Counted from the stretch's first letter, positions 21,501 through 36,961 are shown. The stretch is DNA of 64,000 nt from Cafeteria roenbergensis (GCA_008330645.1 VLTN01000010.1:434001-498000); one strand, 5' to 3'. Made by a program: numbers and translations. Notes: generated from the letters alone by a model not told the origin.

Positions 21501-24500
21501 GAGGCCGAGGGCGCCAGCGTTTCCAGCAGCGCGGCCTGCTCGCAGCGGGGCACGAGCGCGCGGAGCAGGCCGTGCGGCGCAGCCACTGCCCCCGACGCGA
21601 TGAGCGACTTGGCAGCGCCCACCAGGCCCAGGCTGGCGGCCACAGCTGCCGCGTCCAGGCCGGACAAGTTCATCGCCCACGCGGAGCTGCAGCGGAGGTT
21701 GCGGGGAACCTCCCTGGCGGAAGGGAGCCCCGCCCTCACCGCGTATTCGGCCGCGTTGAGCGCCGCCTCCAGCCCCCCCAGGCCGCCGGCGAGGCCCTGG
21801 AGCTGTTCGAGCAGGGGAGCCACTGCGGCCGGCAGGCCTGCCAGCCGCCACCGCAGCTGCAGCCGCCACGGTGCAAGCGCCTCGGGCCGAGCTTCGACCT
21901 CGCTGCCTGAAGCCACCTTGGGGGCAAGCTGCGGGCAGAACTGCCGCAAGAGTCGGCGCAGCAGCACCCGGAGCGGCGTGAGCACCACCCCGGCGCTCTG
22001 CCAGCCGCCGACGTCAAAGTTCACGCCAAAGGCGGCCGTGAGGGAGCTAAGGAACACGGGGGGCCGGGCCCCCGAAGCTGCTGCAGCTGCGCCAGCCGCA
22101 GACGCGGCTGCGGCAGCAGCACCAGCCAGAGCCGGCGTTGACGGGGTAGGGGGCGTTGCATCCGCTGCTGCGGCAGCCGCTGCAGCGGATGCGCCGTGGC
22201 CCTCCGTGGCTTCGATGCAGTTGGCTGCGTGGGCGACAGCGGCCGCAAGTGGCCCGGTGGGGTTGGCGGCGGCGGCGAGGAGCAGCGGGCTCGCGCCCAG
22301 CGTCCCGGCCGCCTCCCCGCGGGCGCCCTCGCGAGACGCCCGCTGCCTCACGGCCCGCACCACGGCAGCCGTGAACCCTGGCAGCTCAGAGCTGGCCATG
22401 GCAGCCACCTGCAGGGGCGTCACGCCGAGGAAGAGCGATCGACGAAGCGCTGCCTTGAGCGCCCGCTGCTGCCAGCCAGGCCGGGCGCCCCGTGCGAAGT
22501 CACGGGGGCAGCCTTGGCCCAGAGGGCGGGACGTCGCCCCCGTGCGGGCCAGCTCCAGCCACGCGCGCTCGGCTGCAGCGGTCGCCGGCCCTGGGGGCGG
22601 CAGAGCCGGGTCGTCCCCCGGGCACAGCGGGGAAGCGAGGGACGCCACGGCGGACGTGCGCTCGACCTCTGCGCGCAGCGCAGCGACGGCCTTGGTCGAC
22701 CGCATTGCCGCCCAGTCGACGCCCGCCATGGCGGCCGACCGCCGCAGCAGCAGCGCCTCTCGGGCGCCGGTCAAGTTCAGAGTCAGGCCGGCGCCGAGCA
22801 CGTAGCCGTCGCCGGCGCCGGCAGTCGCCAGCTCCGCCTCGGTGCCGCCGATGCTGGAACCGGAGGTGGCGTCCGCACCGACCACCGGCCGCCCGGCCGA
22901 GAAGGCCGCCGCTTCGGCCCCGAGCCGCGGGTCCAGCAGGCGCCCCCCGCCGTCGCTGCTGAAGCTCAGCTCTGCCACGATGTCCGCCCAGGCTCCCTCT
23001 AGCGCGTCGACCAGAAGCCCCCGCCTTTCGGCGGAAGCGCCGCCCTTCGGCGGCAAGAGAGACGCCTTTGCCAGCGCAGCGTCGGCCACGCTCTCCGGCA
23101 GCCGCTGCTCCGCGCACACCCGCCGCACGGCGTCGCGGACTGGGTGCGAGCAAGCGGAAACGCGGTCGTCGAGGGCGGCGCCGCGGTGCGTCGAGGAGAA
23201 GCGCTCCGGCCGCACGAGCAGGCCGAGCCTCTGCTCCACCTCCACGCCCGCGGCGAAGCGGCACACGGCATACAGGCGGTCGCTGGCGGCGCCCTCGTAC
23301 AGCTGGGTGTGGTCGCTGTGACGCCGCTTGGACGCCGACAGGTCCACGGCCGCAGGAGCCAGCGGCGAGGCGCCCAGAGCAAGGGCCACGCGCGCGATGC
23401 CGCCTGCCACAACGCTGCGCTCCGACTGGTGAGCGCCGAACCGCGCGGTGCCCGGCAGGACAGCGGCCAAGGCAGTCGCGTGGAGCAGCGGCAGAGGGGA
23501 GCGCGGCGCCTGGAGGGTCGCGTCCGACGGCCCGAATCGCGACCCCGAAGTCGCCGCCCCGGCCGCTGCCGCTGGGGCAGTCGCCGAAGGGGCGGCCAAG
23601 TCGCAGTCGACGGCGCCGTCGAGCGCCGCGGCCACGGATATGGAGGCCCCTTCGGCGGCCGGGACGAGGAGCAGCCGGCGCTCGAGGTCGTCGTCCGTCA
23701 GCGGCTCCGGGGGCGCGCTCCTGTCGCGGCTGCGGGCAGCCTGCCTGACCAGCAGCGTGCGAACCTGTTGCCGCTCCTCCGGGCTGGCCGCTGGCGCCGC
23801 GTCGCCGAGCAGGCCCGCGCAGCCGCCGCTTCGCAGCCCGCTGGCCACAGCGTCCGCGGCCGCATCATCGGTCAGCACAGACACGGAGGCAGTGGCCAGC
23901 ACGCGGCGCAAGCAGCGCGCGGCAGGGCTCGAGCTGCCAGTGGCGCCCGGCCCCGCCGGGATGTGCCCCGCGCTGGCGACTAGCGCCATGGCGCGCCCCG
24001 CTAGCACGCTGACAGGCCCCCTGGCCAGCGCCGTCGCTCCGGCGCGCTCGAGCACTGGCGCCAGGGACACGACCCCGGCGCCGCGCAGCGCGGCCAGCAG
24101 CTCTGCCTGTGCGTCGATGAGGGCGAGCGGAGCCGTGGGCCCGCCCAGTGCGCCGAGCAAGCACGGCAGCAGGCTCTCCTGAAGCCTGAGCGCCAGCTGG
24201 GGCGCCAGCCCGTCAGGGCCGCACAAGCTTCCGATGGGGCCGCCGCGCGCCCTGATCGGAGGTGTCTCCCTCCCAAAGTACTCTGCTGAGCGGCCTTGGA
24301 GCTGGCAGTGCGCGTCAACTGCGGCCTCGCGCCAGCGCACGGCGCCCTCGGCAGCTGCCTGTGTGACCAGCCACCCGTCGCTGGGCCGCCGCGGTGCGCT
24401 GCCCGCTGCGGGGGCTTCCACCCGCTCCTTGGCAGCCTTTTGCGCCCGAGCTGCGCCTTCCGCCACCGTGGCCGACAGCGCGACCTGCTGCCTCACGCCC

Positions 24501-25158
24501 CAGGCGGCCGCTCCTCGGTGCAGCGCTTGCAGCGTGATGGCCCTCCACGCCGCGGAGACGCTCCCGCCGGCGCCCTCCTCCAGCCCGGCCGCGCCCCAGC
24601 GCCGCGCCACGGCCACCAGGACCGCATCGGCCACGGCCTCGCCCGCCATCTCCACCCGCGCCGCGTCCAAGTCGCGCAGGAGCTGCCCGGGAGCGAACCG
24701 CTGTGGCCAGAAGGAGCGAAGGCCAGCCGTCTCGCGGGCGGCGGCAGCAGCCTCGTCGGCCTTGGACCAGCGGCGCAGCGAGTCCGCAAGCGCAGCTGGC
24801 AGCGGGGCCGCGGGCGGGGCGGACGCAAGCAGAGCCGCCACCAACACGCCGGCCTCGCCGCCGGTCGCGGAGCCAGCAGCGCATGCAAGCTCCAGCGCGG
24901 TAGTGCCCGAGGCGGTGCCGGGCCGTGTGGCGGCCGCCCACACGGCCTCCAGGCTGACGGCCACGCCACCGCGCTCGCTGAACGAGCGAAAGCAGGACCC
25001 CACCAGCGCGGCGAAACCGCCGGGCGCGGGGCCGTCCGCTGAGCCCTCCGTTGCAAACGTGCCGTCTGCCCGCAGCGCGGCTGCCACGCGCTTGAGCGCC
25101 TTGGGCTCCACGCGACGCTCGTTCCCAGCAGCAGCGTCGCTGGCGGGTGCCTGCTGAA

Positions 25159-25197
<39 letters not shown>

Positions 25198-28100
25198 CTG
25201 GTCGCGCGCGTCGGTGCCGCAGCTCCTCCTGCTCCTCCTCGCCCTCCTGCTGACGCCGGCCCTCTGAGACTTTGGGGGCAGCAGCACCACCACCCGCCTC
25301 TGTGTCAGGCGCGGCATCACCCGGGCTGACGAGGGCAGGGCCGCGGGACCGACGCAGCAGCTGAGCCACTCTTGCGCCAGTTGCCCTGCGAGCGTCCGCC
25401 ACTGCCAGCGCTGCCGCAGCTGCAGCGCCCACGCCGGGCCCGGCACGCCCCCCCAGAATCGAGTCGAGGTCAGGCGCCCCAGCCGCCGGCTTGCCGCCCA
25501 CTGCCGCCTCAACGGCCTCAGCCGACGGAGCCTCGTGACCCGGCCCACCGCTCGAGGCCAGCAGCGCCAGCGCCACCACGCACGCGGGACCAGCGACACC
25601 CGGCGCACTCAGCGCGTGAGCAAGGGCGGTGCGCCCAGAGCAGTCTACGCCGCAGAGCATCGCGTCCGTCGCGTCCGCCGGAGCGATCGCCCAGTCGGCG
25701 CCGTCGTCGTCGTCGTCGGCCGGGTCGGCCGCCGCCGGAGCCGAGAAGGCGGCGCTGACCTTGGCGGCACGCGCCGGCTTGACGTCACACGCTGGCTGAG
25801 CGAGTGAGAGGCGCTGACGGTGGGCGCCCCAGCGGCGCGCAAGCGCCCGCGGCGCATCGCCGGGCGACGAGCCAGCCAGCCGCAGCAGCCCGGCGGCCAG
25901 CGCAGGCATGCCCGCGGCCAACGCCAGAAACAGCGGGGTGCGGCCGAGGTTGTCAACCGCCCACACGCTGCAGGCCTTGCCCACCCTGGCCTGCGCCGCC
26001 GCCTCCAGCCCCCAGAACGCTCGGGGAAGGCCGTCGCCCGCCTCCGCGCCGGCTCCGGCTCCGCTGCGAGAGCGGGCTCTGCCGCCCCGCAGCTCGGGCG
26101 CGCCGGGGAAGTGCCACGTGGACTTCCCCGAGGCCCTGTGATAAAAGTAGGCGCGGCCGCTCGCAGGGTCAGGGGCGGAGCTCCAACCCTCCGGCAGAGC
26201 CGCGCGCTGGCCTGGGAACTCGCGCTGCTCGTGCCCGTCGGCCGCCCTGGCGAACAGCGGCTGGCCGTCCTCATCGGTGGTTGCCGACCACCCTTGCGGG
26301 AGGGGTCCGGCGGGCACGGTCGCTCGCGCATCCGCATCCTCCAAGCCGCCTTCGGCGCGGACTGTGCGCTCGTCGGGGCTGCGCGTCGCCTCCGCCCCGC
26401 CAGCCGCGTGAATGGCGCCCAGCACGGCCGCGCAGGTGCGGTCGATGACAGCGGTCCTTCCAATGCCCCCGGGGCCGTGCCTTGAGCGCACCACAAGGCG
26501 GCCGGCCGCCGTCACGATGCCGTGCCACAGCCCGCCCCCGTCCGGCGACGCCACCTCCGCAACCACTGCCTCGGGGCAGAGCGTCCACGCCAAGGCGAAG
26601 AGGGCCCTGCTCGATGCGGCAGCGGGGCGCCCGTCAAGCAGCGCCGCCGCCACGGGCGACGTGCAGTCCAGCGCTGCCGGGCAGGAGGCGAGCGGCTCGG
26701 CGCCAGCAGCGCCATCGCCGCTGGCGTCCTCGCCACCCGCTGCAGCGGCAGGCACGCGCGCCGACTGTTGGGAGCCTGCTCGCCGAAGCTGCTCCTCGGC
26801 CTTGGCCACTCGCGGCCCCAGAATGGCCGCCAGCCGCAGCGGGTCGCGGCTGTCGAGCGCGTCGGCCAGCGAGCCACGGGCAGCCAGGTCCCCCAGCACC
26901 GCCCGCCGCACTGCGGCCGGAAGGGACGGGTCGTCCTCAGTCTCGCCGCCAGCGAGCGGACGGCGGGGCAGCGCTTCCTTCGCGGGCTCATCTGCCGCCG
27001 GGCTCGCGCTCTCTCCGCGTGAAGCTGCCGCGCCTGCGGCCGGCCCGCCCGCTGCCGCCGCAGCCAGCATGTCCACGAGCTCCTGCCGCGAGGCCAGTGC
27101 GGCTGCCCAGCTCGCCCACATGCAGTCCAGCAGCGCGCTCGCCTGCGGGCGAATCGCTGCCGCGGCGCCGCTCTTGCTCGCCGCCACCAGGCAACGCAGC
27201 GCCACGTCGACGGGAGTCTCCAGCCGCGCGTTTTGCGAGTGAAGCAGCAGCAAGCAGCTGCCCATGGTGCGCAGCACCACGCGTGGCGCAATGCGCTGGT
27301 CCACAAACCCGTCGCTCCCCACGGGCCGCAGCGCCACCATGCTGGAGAGCACCCCGCTGGCTGTCACCTCGGCCTTCACGGCCGGGTGCCCCGCCTCCAG
27401 CTCAGCCTGCGCCACTGCGATGAGGGCCTCGGCCCGTGCTGCTGCCTCAAGCAGCGTGCCCGCGATGGCTGACACCACGCGCAGCGCGGGGGCCGCAAGC
27501 GACGGCGAGCCGCCCAGCCGGCGAACGGCCGTCACCCCCGCCTGCAGCGCGGCGTGGAGCGGCGTCTCGACGCGCTCGTCCCGAGACGCGATGGCCGCCG
27601 CGAGCCGCAGAGCGCAGGCCAGGTGCGAGCGGCCGCGAGCCCCTTCCGGCTCCGCGTCAGTCGCTGGGCGCAGCAGCTGGGGGGCCGTCCACTCGCCGTC
27701 CGGAAGGCCAAACGCCTGTGGCAGCACCTCCCCGGGGACGGCTGCTCGGGGCAGGGCCGCGGGCCAGAGGGCCGTGATGATGCCTCGCACTGCGGCCACG
27801 TCCGCCGCCTCGCAGGCAGCGTGCAGGGGCGTCCGCCCGCCCGTGGGCACGCGGAACAGAGGCCTCGACCTCACGGGGAGCGCTCGCTGCTGGGCCGGCG
27901 CCACCTCCTCTGGCGGGGGCAGCGGGAGCCGGGGGGCGCCCTCGGCCGCCGCGTCGCCGCCCGCGGGCCGCAGGGCCTTGACCGCGTCCAGCAGCGAAAC
28001 CGCCTCCTCGCCGTAGCCACGGTTGCGCTCGTCGCCGTCGACAGCCCGGCGGAGCACCGCCATCGCCTCGGCGGGCGCTCCGGGGGCGTGGGGCCCCCAT

Positions 28101-30183
28101 CCGGACACCAGCGCAAACGTTGCGGACGCCGCGACCGTCCACATCACCTCCCTTCCCTGCAGGACCGGGTCCGATCCCACGCCGCAGGCATGCGCCGCAG
28201 CAGCTTCGAGCCCCTCGGCGTCGCGCAGGCTCGGCCGCCGCCGCCACGTCGACCCGTGGCCCAGCAGCGCCTCGATGGCGGCAGCGGCGCTGGCCTCCTC
28301 TGACGCGTCTGCAAGCTCTGCCGCCGCAGACGTCGGCCCCACCAGCGACCCCGCAACGTCGGCGGCCGTCGACAGCCGCGCCAACGTCGTGCCGGTGCCA
28401 GCCGCCCGTTCCCCCGCGGCCTCCGCCGCCGCCGCCGCCTCCCCGTCCTCCGCCTCCGCCAGCGCTGCGGCCTCGCGCCGGCTCGCCAGCTCCGCCGCTG
28501 CGGCTGCCTCCAGCGCCTCCCCTTCCCGGTCAGCCCGAAGAGACGACGCCCACAGGGCCACCCTGGCCTCCGCCCCCCTGCCGCCGGCGGTGTCAGCGCT
28601 GCTGCCGCGCGAGCCCGAAGCGCTCGCGACGTTGCTCCGACCAGCCCCCGGCCGCGCCCCGGCAGGATCGTTCGCGGCTGCAGGTCCGCCGGCGTCGGCG
28701 CCGTTGGGCTCCGGCTCGTTGCCCAGGGACTGCGCGGCGCGGGGATCGGCGCCGAAGCAGCGGACTGCCGCGCACAGCGCCTCCGCAAGCGGCATGCGGG
28801 CGAGCCAGTGGGCCTTGCGGCCCCCCTCGCCGGCCAGGATGGCCGCCAGCGCGGCCTGCGCCTCGGACGGCGCGTCGGAGCCGCCTCCCTTTCCGCGCCT
28901 GGCCCGCTCTGCCGCCGCCCGCCGCGCGGCCCTGACCATCGACTGCTCCCGCTCAGCGCCGCTGCTGGCGTCGAGCCTCGCCAGCGCCTTGGCGGCGGCA
29001 GTGCTGGACCCCACGAGTGCAGTGATGCTGGAGGAGCCGCCGGCAGAGGCCTCCTTGTCGTCCGTTTGCGCGCCCTCCGCCGCGCCCACCGGTCGCCAAG
29101 CCCGCATGCGGATCGCCATCAGGCGGCCCTTGCCGCCCTGGGCCCGCGGCGTCATGTGCAGGGGGTGGGGCGGGAAGGCCTTGGTCGGTTGAGCCCACCC
29201 GTACACGGAGTCCCACCAGTTGGGGTACTGGTCGACTGCCCACCGGATGCAGAACCGCTTGCCGAAGCGCCAGCGCTCCACGTCGCGGCGAAACAGGGGG
29301 CCGCGCGGCAGGAGCACCGACAGCGGCTCGGAGTGCGACCCGTGTTCCCCTGCAGCGAGCGGGGCGCCCACCACCACGGCCGCCTGCCGCATCGCTGGCT
29401 GCGCAACTCGGTGCGCCAGCAGCGCTCGTCGCGGCCGCAGCGTCCGGCGCTGTTCCTTGTAGAGCGCGCGCTGGGCTGTGGACGCGCTGGCCGCGTGTCC
29501 TGCTGGGGCCGGCCGAGCCCCCGCGGTGCCCGCGGAGCGGCCCTTGCGGGCAGCGGCCGCGCTGCTGCGGCCGGCTGGCGCGCTGAGGGCGTCGTCGGCG
29601 ACGATTTCGCCCCCAGGCACGAGCCACACGGCGTCGTCTTGCCCGTTTCCGATGCGGTCGTACAGCATCTGCGGCTGCCTCGCCAGGGCTCGGGCCTGCA
29701 CCACCCGCTGCGCCACTGCGCGCTGGTCCAGCAGCGCAGAGTCAAACACCGCACCCTCGGCTCGGATGCCAGTTGCCTCAAGCACCGACGCAATGGCGTC
29801 CGCAGCGTCAATAACATCGCCGGAATGGGGGCCTGCGGGGCACCCAAGACGCTGGCGGGGGCGGGGAGTCGGCCGGTCGCGGCCAGCGGCCAAGGCGCGG
29901 GCAGTTGACGACGCGCAGCAACACAAAACGATACGGCGCCGATCAAATCGCTTGCTGCCGGTCGCATAATCGCGCACGCGGGTGCGCCGCGCTCACCAGG
30001 CGATAGGAGCTCCTTGGGCTCGACCAGCAGGGTCGCGATCACGTGCCTGGGCCTGGAGTGCTCGGTCACCCTCAAGCTGGTGAGCGACTTGCCCGAGGGT
30101 GAGAGACCGTCGAGCTCGGCCAGCTGCGCCAGGAGCTCGGACCCATCGGCTGCAGCTGGCAGCACAAAGGCCGAGTTCAGCAT
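12542..30183 (-). CDS. Giant ankyrin-repeat/WW-domain protein, about 5,825 residues
   Basis: Exon 1 (30183-29997, start MLNSAFVLPAAADG) joins exon 2 (29832-12542) across a 164-base phase-1 intron (GTGAGC...CGCAG); the junction reads ELLSPG-PHSGDVIDAAD. Exon 2 alone is 17.3 kb of unbroken frame. Ankyrin-type units are scattered along the whole length, for example TPLHAACEAADVAAVRGI (about 725), GRTPLFLALAAGMPALAA (1355), GRTPLAYAAATANEEMVA (3440) and LWLAARWGRLGALELLLE (4005). Two WW-like modules sit at about 1235-1300; the second (LPEGWSS...YFYH...STWHFP) is canonical, the first lacks the second Trp. A polyglutamine run lies near 1610. Long Ala-rich stretches separate these units. No enzyme domain or membrane segment was seen. 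It is probably a scaffold; function unknown. It shares a 272-base divergent promoter with the DIX/ELMO gene. Confidence 0.8.
16146..16203 (-). repeat. 15-base tandem repeat in the giant gene
   Basis: About four copies of a 15-base unit (CTGGCCGGCAGCCTC on the plus strand) keep the frame and encode a short Ala/Gly/Gln/Glu repeat. Confidence 0.9.
25159..25196 (-). repeat. CAG trinucleotide repeat encoding polyglutamine
   Basis: The plus strand shows CTG repeated about 12 times with one TTG, read on the coding strand as a glutamine run interrupted by one leucine. It is flanked by a charged Glu/Arg-rich segment. Confidence 0.9.
29833..29996 (-). other. Intron near the 5' end of the giant gene
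   Basis: This 164-base phase-1 intron starts GTGAGC and ends CGCAG. An ATG at 29977 inside it continues the exon 2 frame, which makes a false start possible in ORF-based annotation. Confidence 0.7.
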
Positions 30184-30455
30184 GGCTCGGCCAGTCGCCA
30201 GGTCAAGGGGGGGTCTGGGGAGACCAGCCCAGCGCAGTGGGGAACGGGCGGCAGCGGCTGGCGCTTCCCGCAGGCATTGTTTCCGCGCAAAGATCGCCTC
30301 GTTGGCCTGAGAACAGAGCGTCTCCGGGCGGCGGCAGCACCCGATCGAGTCCCTCGGCGCCCCGACCCCGACCGGGGCCCTCGAGTGGCGCAGCGCACTC
30401 GAAGCAGATAGGCGCGCCTGCCCGCACGGCTCGCGGCTCCCGGCTCGCTCGAGGC
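30184..30455. promoter_or_regulatory. Divergent promoter region, giant ankyrin gene / DIX-ELMO gene
   Basis: Only 272 bases separate the two ATG codons, so both transcripts must start here or in the neighbouring gene. No clear TATA box was seen. Confidence 0.45.
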
Positions 30456-31853
30456 ATGGCAACAGTGCTCGAAGCCCAGTCCCCGGACTCGGGCGCAGCC
30501 CCTGCTCGCAGCGGGCCCGCCCTGGTGACGTTTGTTGTGAACTATGAGATCATGATGCGACCAGAAGTCGTGAGCGGGACGCTCCAGGTCCAGGTTGCGG
30601 CGGGGAAGGACCAGGCGGGGCGCAGCGTGGCCGCCTTGAAGCTGTGGCAGCTGCGCGAGCGCTTCCCGTTCGAGGGGGACTTCTTCTTCCGCGCCAAGTA
30701 CTTTCCCAAGAGCGCATCGGCTGCCCCGAGGCATGTGTGGCTCGACCTGGTGGACGAGGAGGTGTCGGTGCCTCGCGTCAAGGAGCGGCTGATCGAGATC
30801 AAGGCCACCCCGCTCTTCGAGACGGAGCCGGCGCTGGACTCCCTCGCCCGCCAGTCGGAGTTCCCCTTGTCGCCCGACGAGTGGGACGCTGCTCGCCAGG
30901 CGCGGGGGGCGGCGCAGCGCGCCCCGCTCTCTGCAGCGGAGCTGGCGAGCTGGGACTCGGAAGATGCGGACGGATCGGCCGAACGCGCCTCATCGGGTGC
31001 TGCCGCGGACAGAGGCGCGCCGGGCCGCGGAACCGCGGCCGCGTCGGTTGCGGCCGGGGGAGCGGGGTCGAAGCGCGGGAGCTCGCAGACGGCGGGCATG
31101 ATGTTCAGCCTGGCAAAGAAAGCAGGGCTGAACGTCGGCGCCGGCTTCGCGGGGCTCCTCCGCCGCGCGGGGGCAGCGGCTGCTGAGATCATCGAGGGCG
31201 GCGCGCCGCCGACGGAGGCTGCCGCCGCGACCATGCTGGGGCTGCAGGCTGACCTCCGCACCCCGTTCAGGACCGGGGAGGAGGAGCACGAGGCCAGCCT
31301 CGTGGCGCTGTGGTCGGGGCTGTTCCACGAGGCGGCGCCCTTTGAGCGCTGCGGCAGGGCGTGGGTGGAGGCCGGCTGCATCTCAGAGGACCCCGCCGAC
31401 ACGTTTGCCGCCGGGGGACCCACCCGAGCGGCCGGCCTGCTGGGCCTGCACGCAGCCGTGCACTGCGCCAGCGAGCACTCGGAGGCGATGCAGGACCTGC
31501 TGGAGCGCCACTCGAGCGAGGACGAGACGAGCCTCCGCATCCTGAGCACCGTCAACGCCCTGGCGCGCGAGTTGGCGACCCGCACGGGCGTGAGCGCGGA
31601 CAACTTGGGGGCCATGCGTGCGCCCTTCTTTCGGCTCATGGAGGAGCCGGAGGGGTTCTTCGAGCTCGTCTTCCTCGCGCTCATGGTGCTCGACCACGTG
31701 TGGACCGAGGCGGCGGCGACCCAGGCGCGCTTCAGCGAGGTGCTCGATCTCGCGCTGCAGCGCGCAGCCGCGTGGCTCGCAACGGGCCCCACCTCGGTGG
31801 ACGCCCTCCGCGCTGCGGCCCAGGAGGCGGACGAGATCGTGCTGCGAATCTGA
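30456..31853 (+). CDS. DIX-like and ELMO domain protein
   Basis: A single exon encodes 465 residues. The N-terminal region (about 20-130) reads VTFVVNYEI, LKLWQLRERFPFEGDFFFRAKY and HVWLDLVDEEVSVP...IEIKA, the order expected of a DIX domain, a head-to-tail polymerisation module known from Dishevelled and Axin. After an Ala/Gly-rich linker, residues about 270-450 match an ELMO/CED-12 domain: HEASLVALWSGLF, RAWVEAGCISEDPADTF and GLLGLHAAVHCASEHS. ELMO proteins act as GEF partners or GAPs for small GTPases. A DIX-ELMO pairing would suggest a polymerising scaffold near Rac or Arf signalling, which is inference. The start at 30456 is the first ATG of the frame close to the DIX-like block. Neither domain call was checked by profile search. 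Confidence 0.62.
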   Translation: MATVLEAQSPDSGAAPARSGPALVTFVVNYEIMMRPEVVSGTLQVQVAAGKDQAGRSVAALKLWQLRERFPFEGDFFFRAKYFPKSASAAPRHVWLDLVDEEVSVPRVKERLIEIKATPLFETEPALDSLARQSEFPLSPDEWDAARQARGAAQRAPLSAAELASWDSEDADGSAERASSGAAADRGAPGRGTAAASVAAGGAGSKRGSSQTAGMMFSLAKKAGLNVGAGFAGLLRRAGAAAAEIIEGGAPPTEAAAATMLGLQADLRTPFRTGEEEHEASLVALWSGLFHEAAPFERCGRAWVEAGCISEDPADTFAAGGPTRAAGLLGLHAAVHCASEHSEAMQDLLERHSSEDETSLRILSTVNALARELATRTGVSADNLGAMRAPFFRLMEEPEGFFELVFLALMVLDHVWTEAAATQARFSEVLDLALQRAAAWLATGPTSVDALRAAAQEADEIVLRI

Positions 31854-31995
31854 GGGGTCTTGAGGGCCTTGCCATTCTCGCGCGCGCGCGCGCGCGTTTG
31901 CGTGTGTGTGTATGGCCTTCCGGCGAAGAGGTTCGGACAGCCAGCCATGTGGCAAAACTCGGCCCCGCATGCAGGCACACACCACGCGCGCAAGC
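31854..31995. repeat. Alternating CG/TG dinucleotide tract between convergent genes
   Basis: The 142-base gap between two facing stop codons contains (CG)8 at 31879-31894, then TTTG and (CG/TG)n to 31910. Such alternating purine-pyrimidine DNA can adopt Z form. It lies in both 3' UTRs. Confidence 0.8.
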
Positions 31996-32809
31996 TCAGT
32001 TGTTGGTGATCATCTTGCCGACCGCGGCCCCGAGCTTGCGCAGGCCGGACTTCTCGAGCAGGTCAATGTCCATGCCGTCCTTGAGGCCGGTGTGCGCAAG
32101 CCCAAGGGTGCTCATCACAAGGAGCGCGGCGAGCGCCATGACGCCCGTGTGCATGGGGTCCTCGCGCTTCTCCGCGTCCTCCACGTAGGCGTGGAAGTAG
32201 TCGTGCGTCGACTTGATGTACACGGCCCCGGCGATGCCGGCGGCGAGGGGGTTGAAGTACACGGCGGACGTGCCCATGAGGACGAAGAACACCGGGGACC
32301 ACTCGACGCGGTTTGCGGCGGCGCGGTGGGCGCGGTCCACCTTGGGGTCGCCCGTGAGCTGGGGCTCCTTGATCTTCTCGGCGTCGGGGCGGTCCTTGTT
32401 GTACGCCACGCGAACTGCGAAACGACCAACAACAAGAAAAAGAAGGAGCGAACAGCGAGCCATCGTGCCGGGGGCGGCAGGGGGCGGGCGGATTCGGCAT
32501 GATTTCGCAGCGCCGCTGCTGGCACGACCGCGTCGCAGCAAATTGGGCACGCAAGCAGGCACGTCAGCTCACCGCCTGCGGACTGGATGTGGCACCTGCG
32601 GGCAAGCGGCCAATCGTCAAGGGAGCGCGGCACAAGAGCTCGCCCCCGTGCGCGCCGCTAGTCGGGTTTGTTGCGCGGGGCGGAGGCGGATTCCGAGGCA
32701 GATGATGCTCCACCTGACCGGCGTGGCGCGGGCCTCACATGGCGAGCTGGAAGGCATGGCCGGCCATGGCGGCGGCAGCGGGAAGGTACACAAGCTTGGC
32801 GTCGGCCAT
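31996..32809 (-). CDS. MAPEG-family protein (microsomal glutathione S-transferase 3-like)
   Basis: The best model has three exons: 32809-32739, a 23-base microexon 32595-32573, and 32414-31996, giving 170 residues. Exon 1 ends with AT before GTGAGG, so exon 3 with its CGCAG acceptor (after a clear T/C-rich tract) is out of phase unless the microexon is included; with it all phases fit. Exon 1 gives a first membrane helix (MADAKLVYLPAAAAMAGHAF). Exon 3 carries the family core DPKVDRAHRAAANRVEW, followed by a hydrophobic helix and THDYFHAYVEDAEKR, where YxxH/Y-type residues bind glutathione in relatives. MAPEG proteins are trimeric membrane enzymes that conjugate or reduce lipid peroxides with glutathione. 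The gene faces the DIX-ELMO gene tail to tail. Confidence 0.75.
32573..32595 (-). other. Predicted 23-base microexon of the MAPEG gene
   Basis: It is bounded by CGCAG on its 5' side and GTGAGC on its 3' side, as in other introns here, and is the only piece found that reconciles phase 2 after exon 1 with phase 1 before exon 3. Confidence 0.55.
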
Positions 32810-33228
32810 TTCGGGAAGGGGCCCTCCGCTTGCGCTGACGATGTGCTTGAGCGGCCGGCGATGGCGCGGGTCCATTTCCCGCCCCGATTCGGCTCTGCAA
32901 GGCGGATGTGTGCTGAGTGCGGGAAAACCCAACGAACCCAGCGCGACATCGACGGCGAAAGACGGAGCCAGTTTGGGGGGGGGGTGGGGTGGTGCTGGCG
33001 GCCGCAAGCACGGACGATGAGACATACACAGACACACAGACGCCAGGCGTGAACGCGGAAGCGCAGCGCAGCGGGGGCTGGGAGCCGGCGCGCTTTTGCC
33101 CGCGCTCAAAACGAGGCGCGGCGCCGACACGAGCGCCCCCGCTGCGTGCCGGCCCAGTGAAGCCTCCACCACGCCCTGGCCGACCAGCCGTGGGCAGGGC
33201 GAGGGGCGGGTTGAAAGGTGTCGCGCAA
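32810..33228. other. Intergenic region between MAPEG and CDC48 genes
   Basis: These 419 bases contain a G10 run at 32975-32984 on the plus strand. They hold the MAPEG promoter and the CDC48 3' UTR. No gene was recognised. Confidence 0.45.

Positions 33229-36961
<3,733 letters not shown>

Noticed and set aside
29833-29977. ATG at 29977 as the start of the giant gene
   Set aside because: It lies inside an intron with GTGAGC and CGCAG ends; the upstream exon at 30183-29997 joins in phase and gives better protein sequence.
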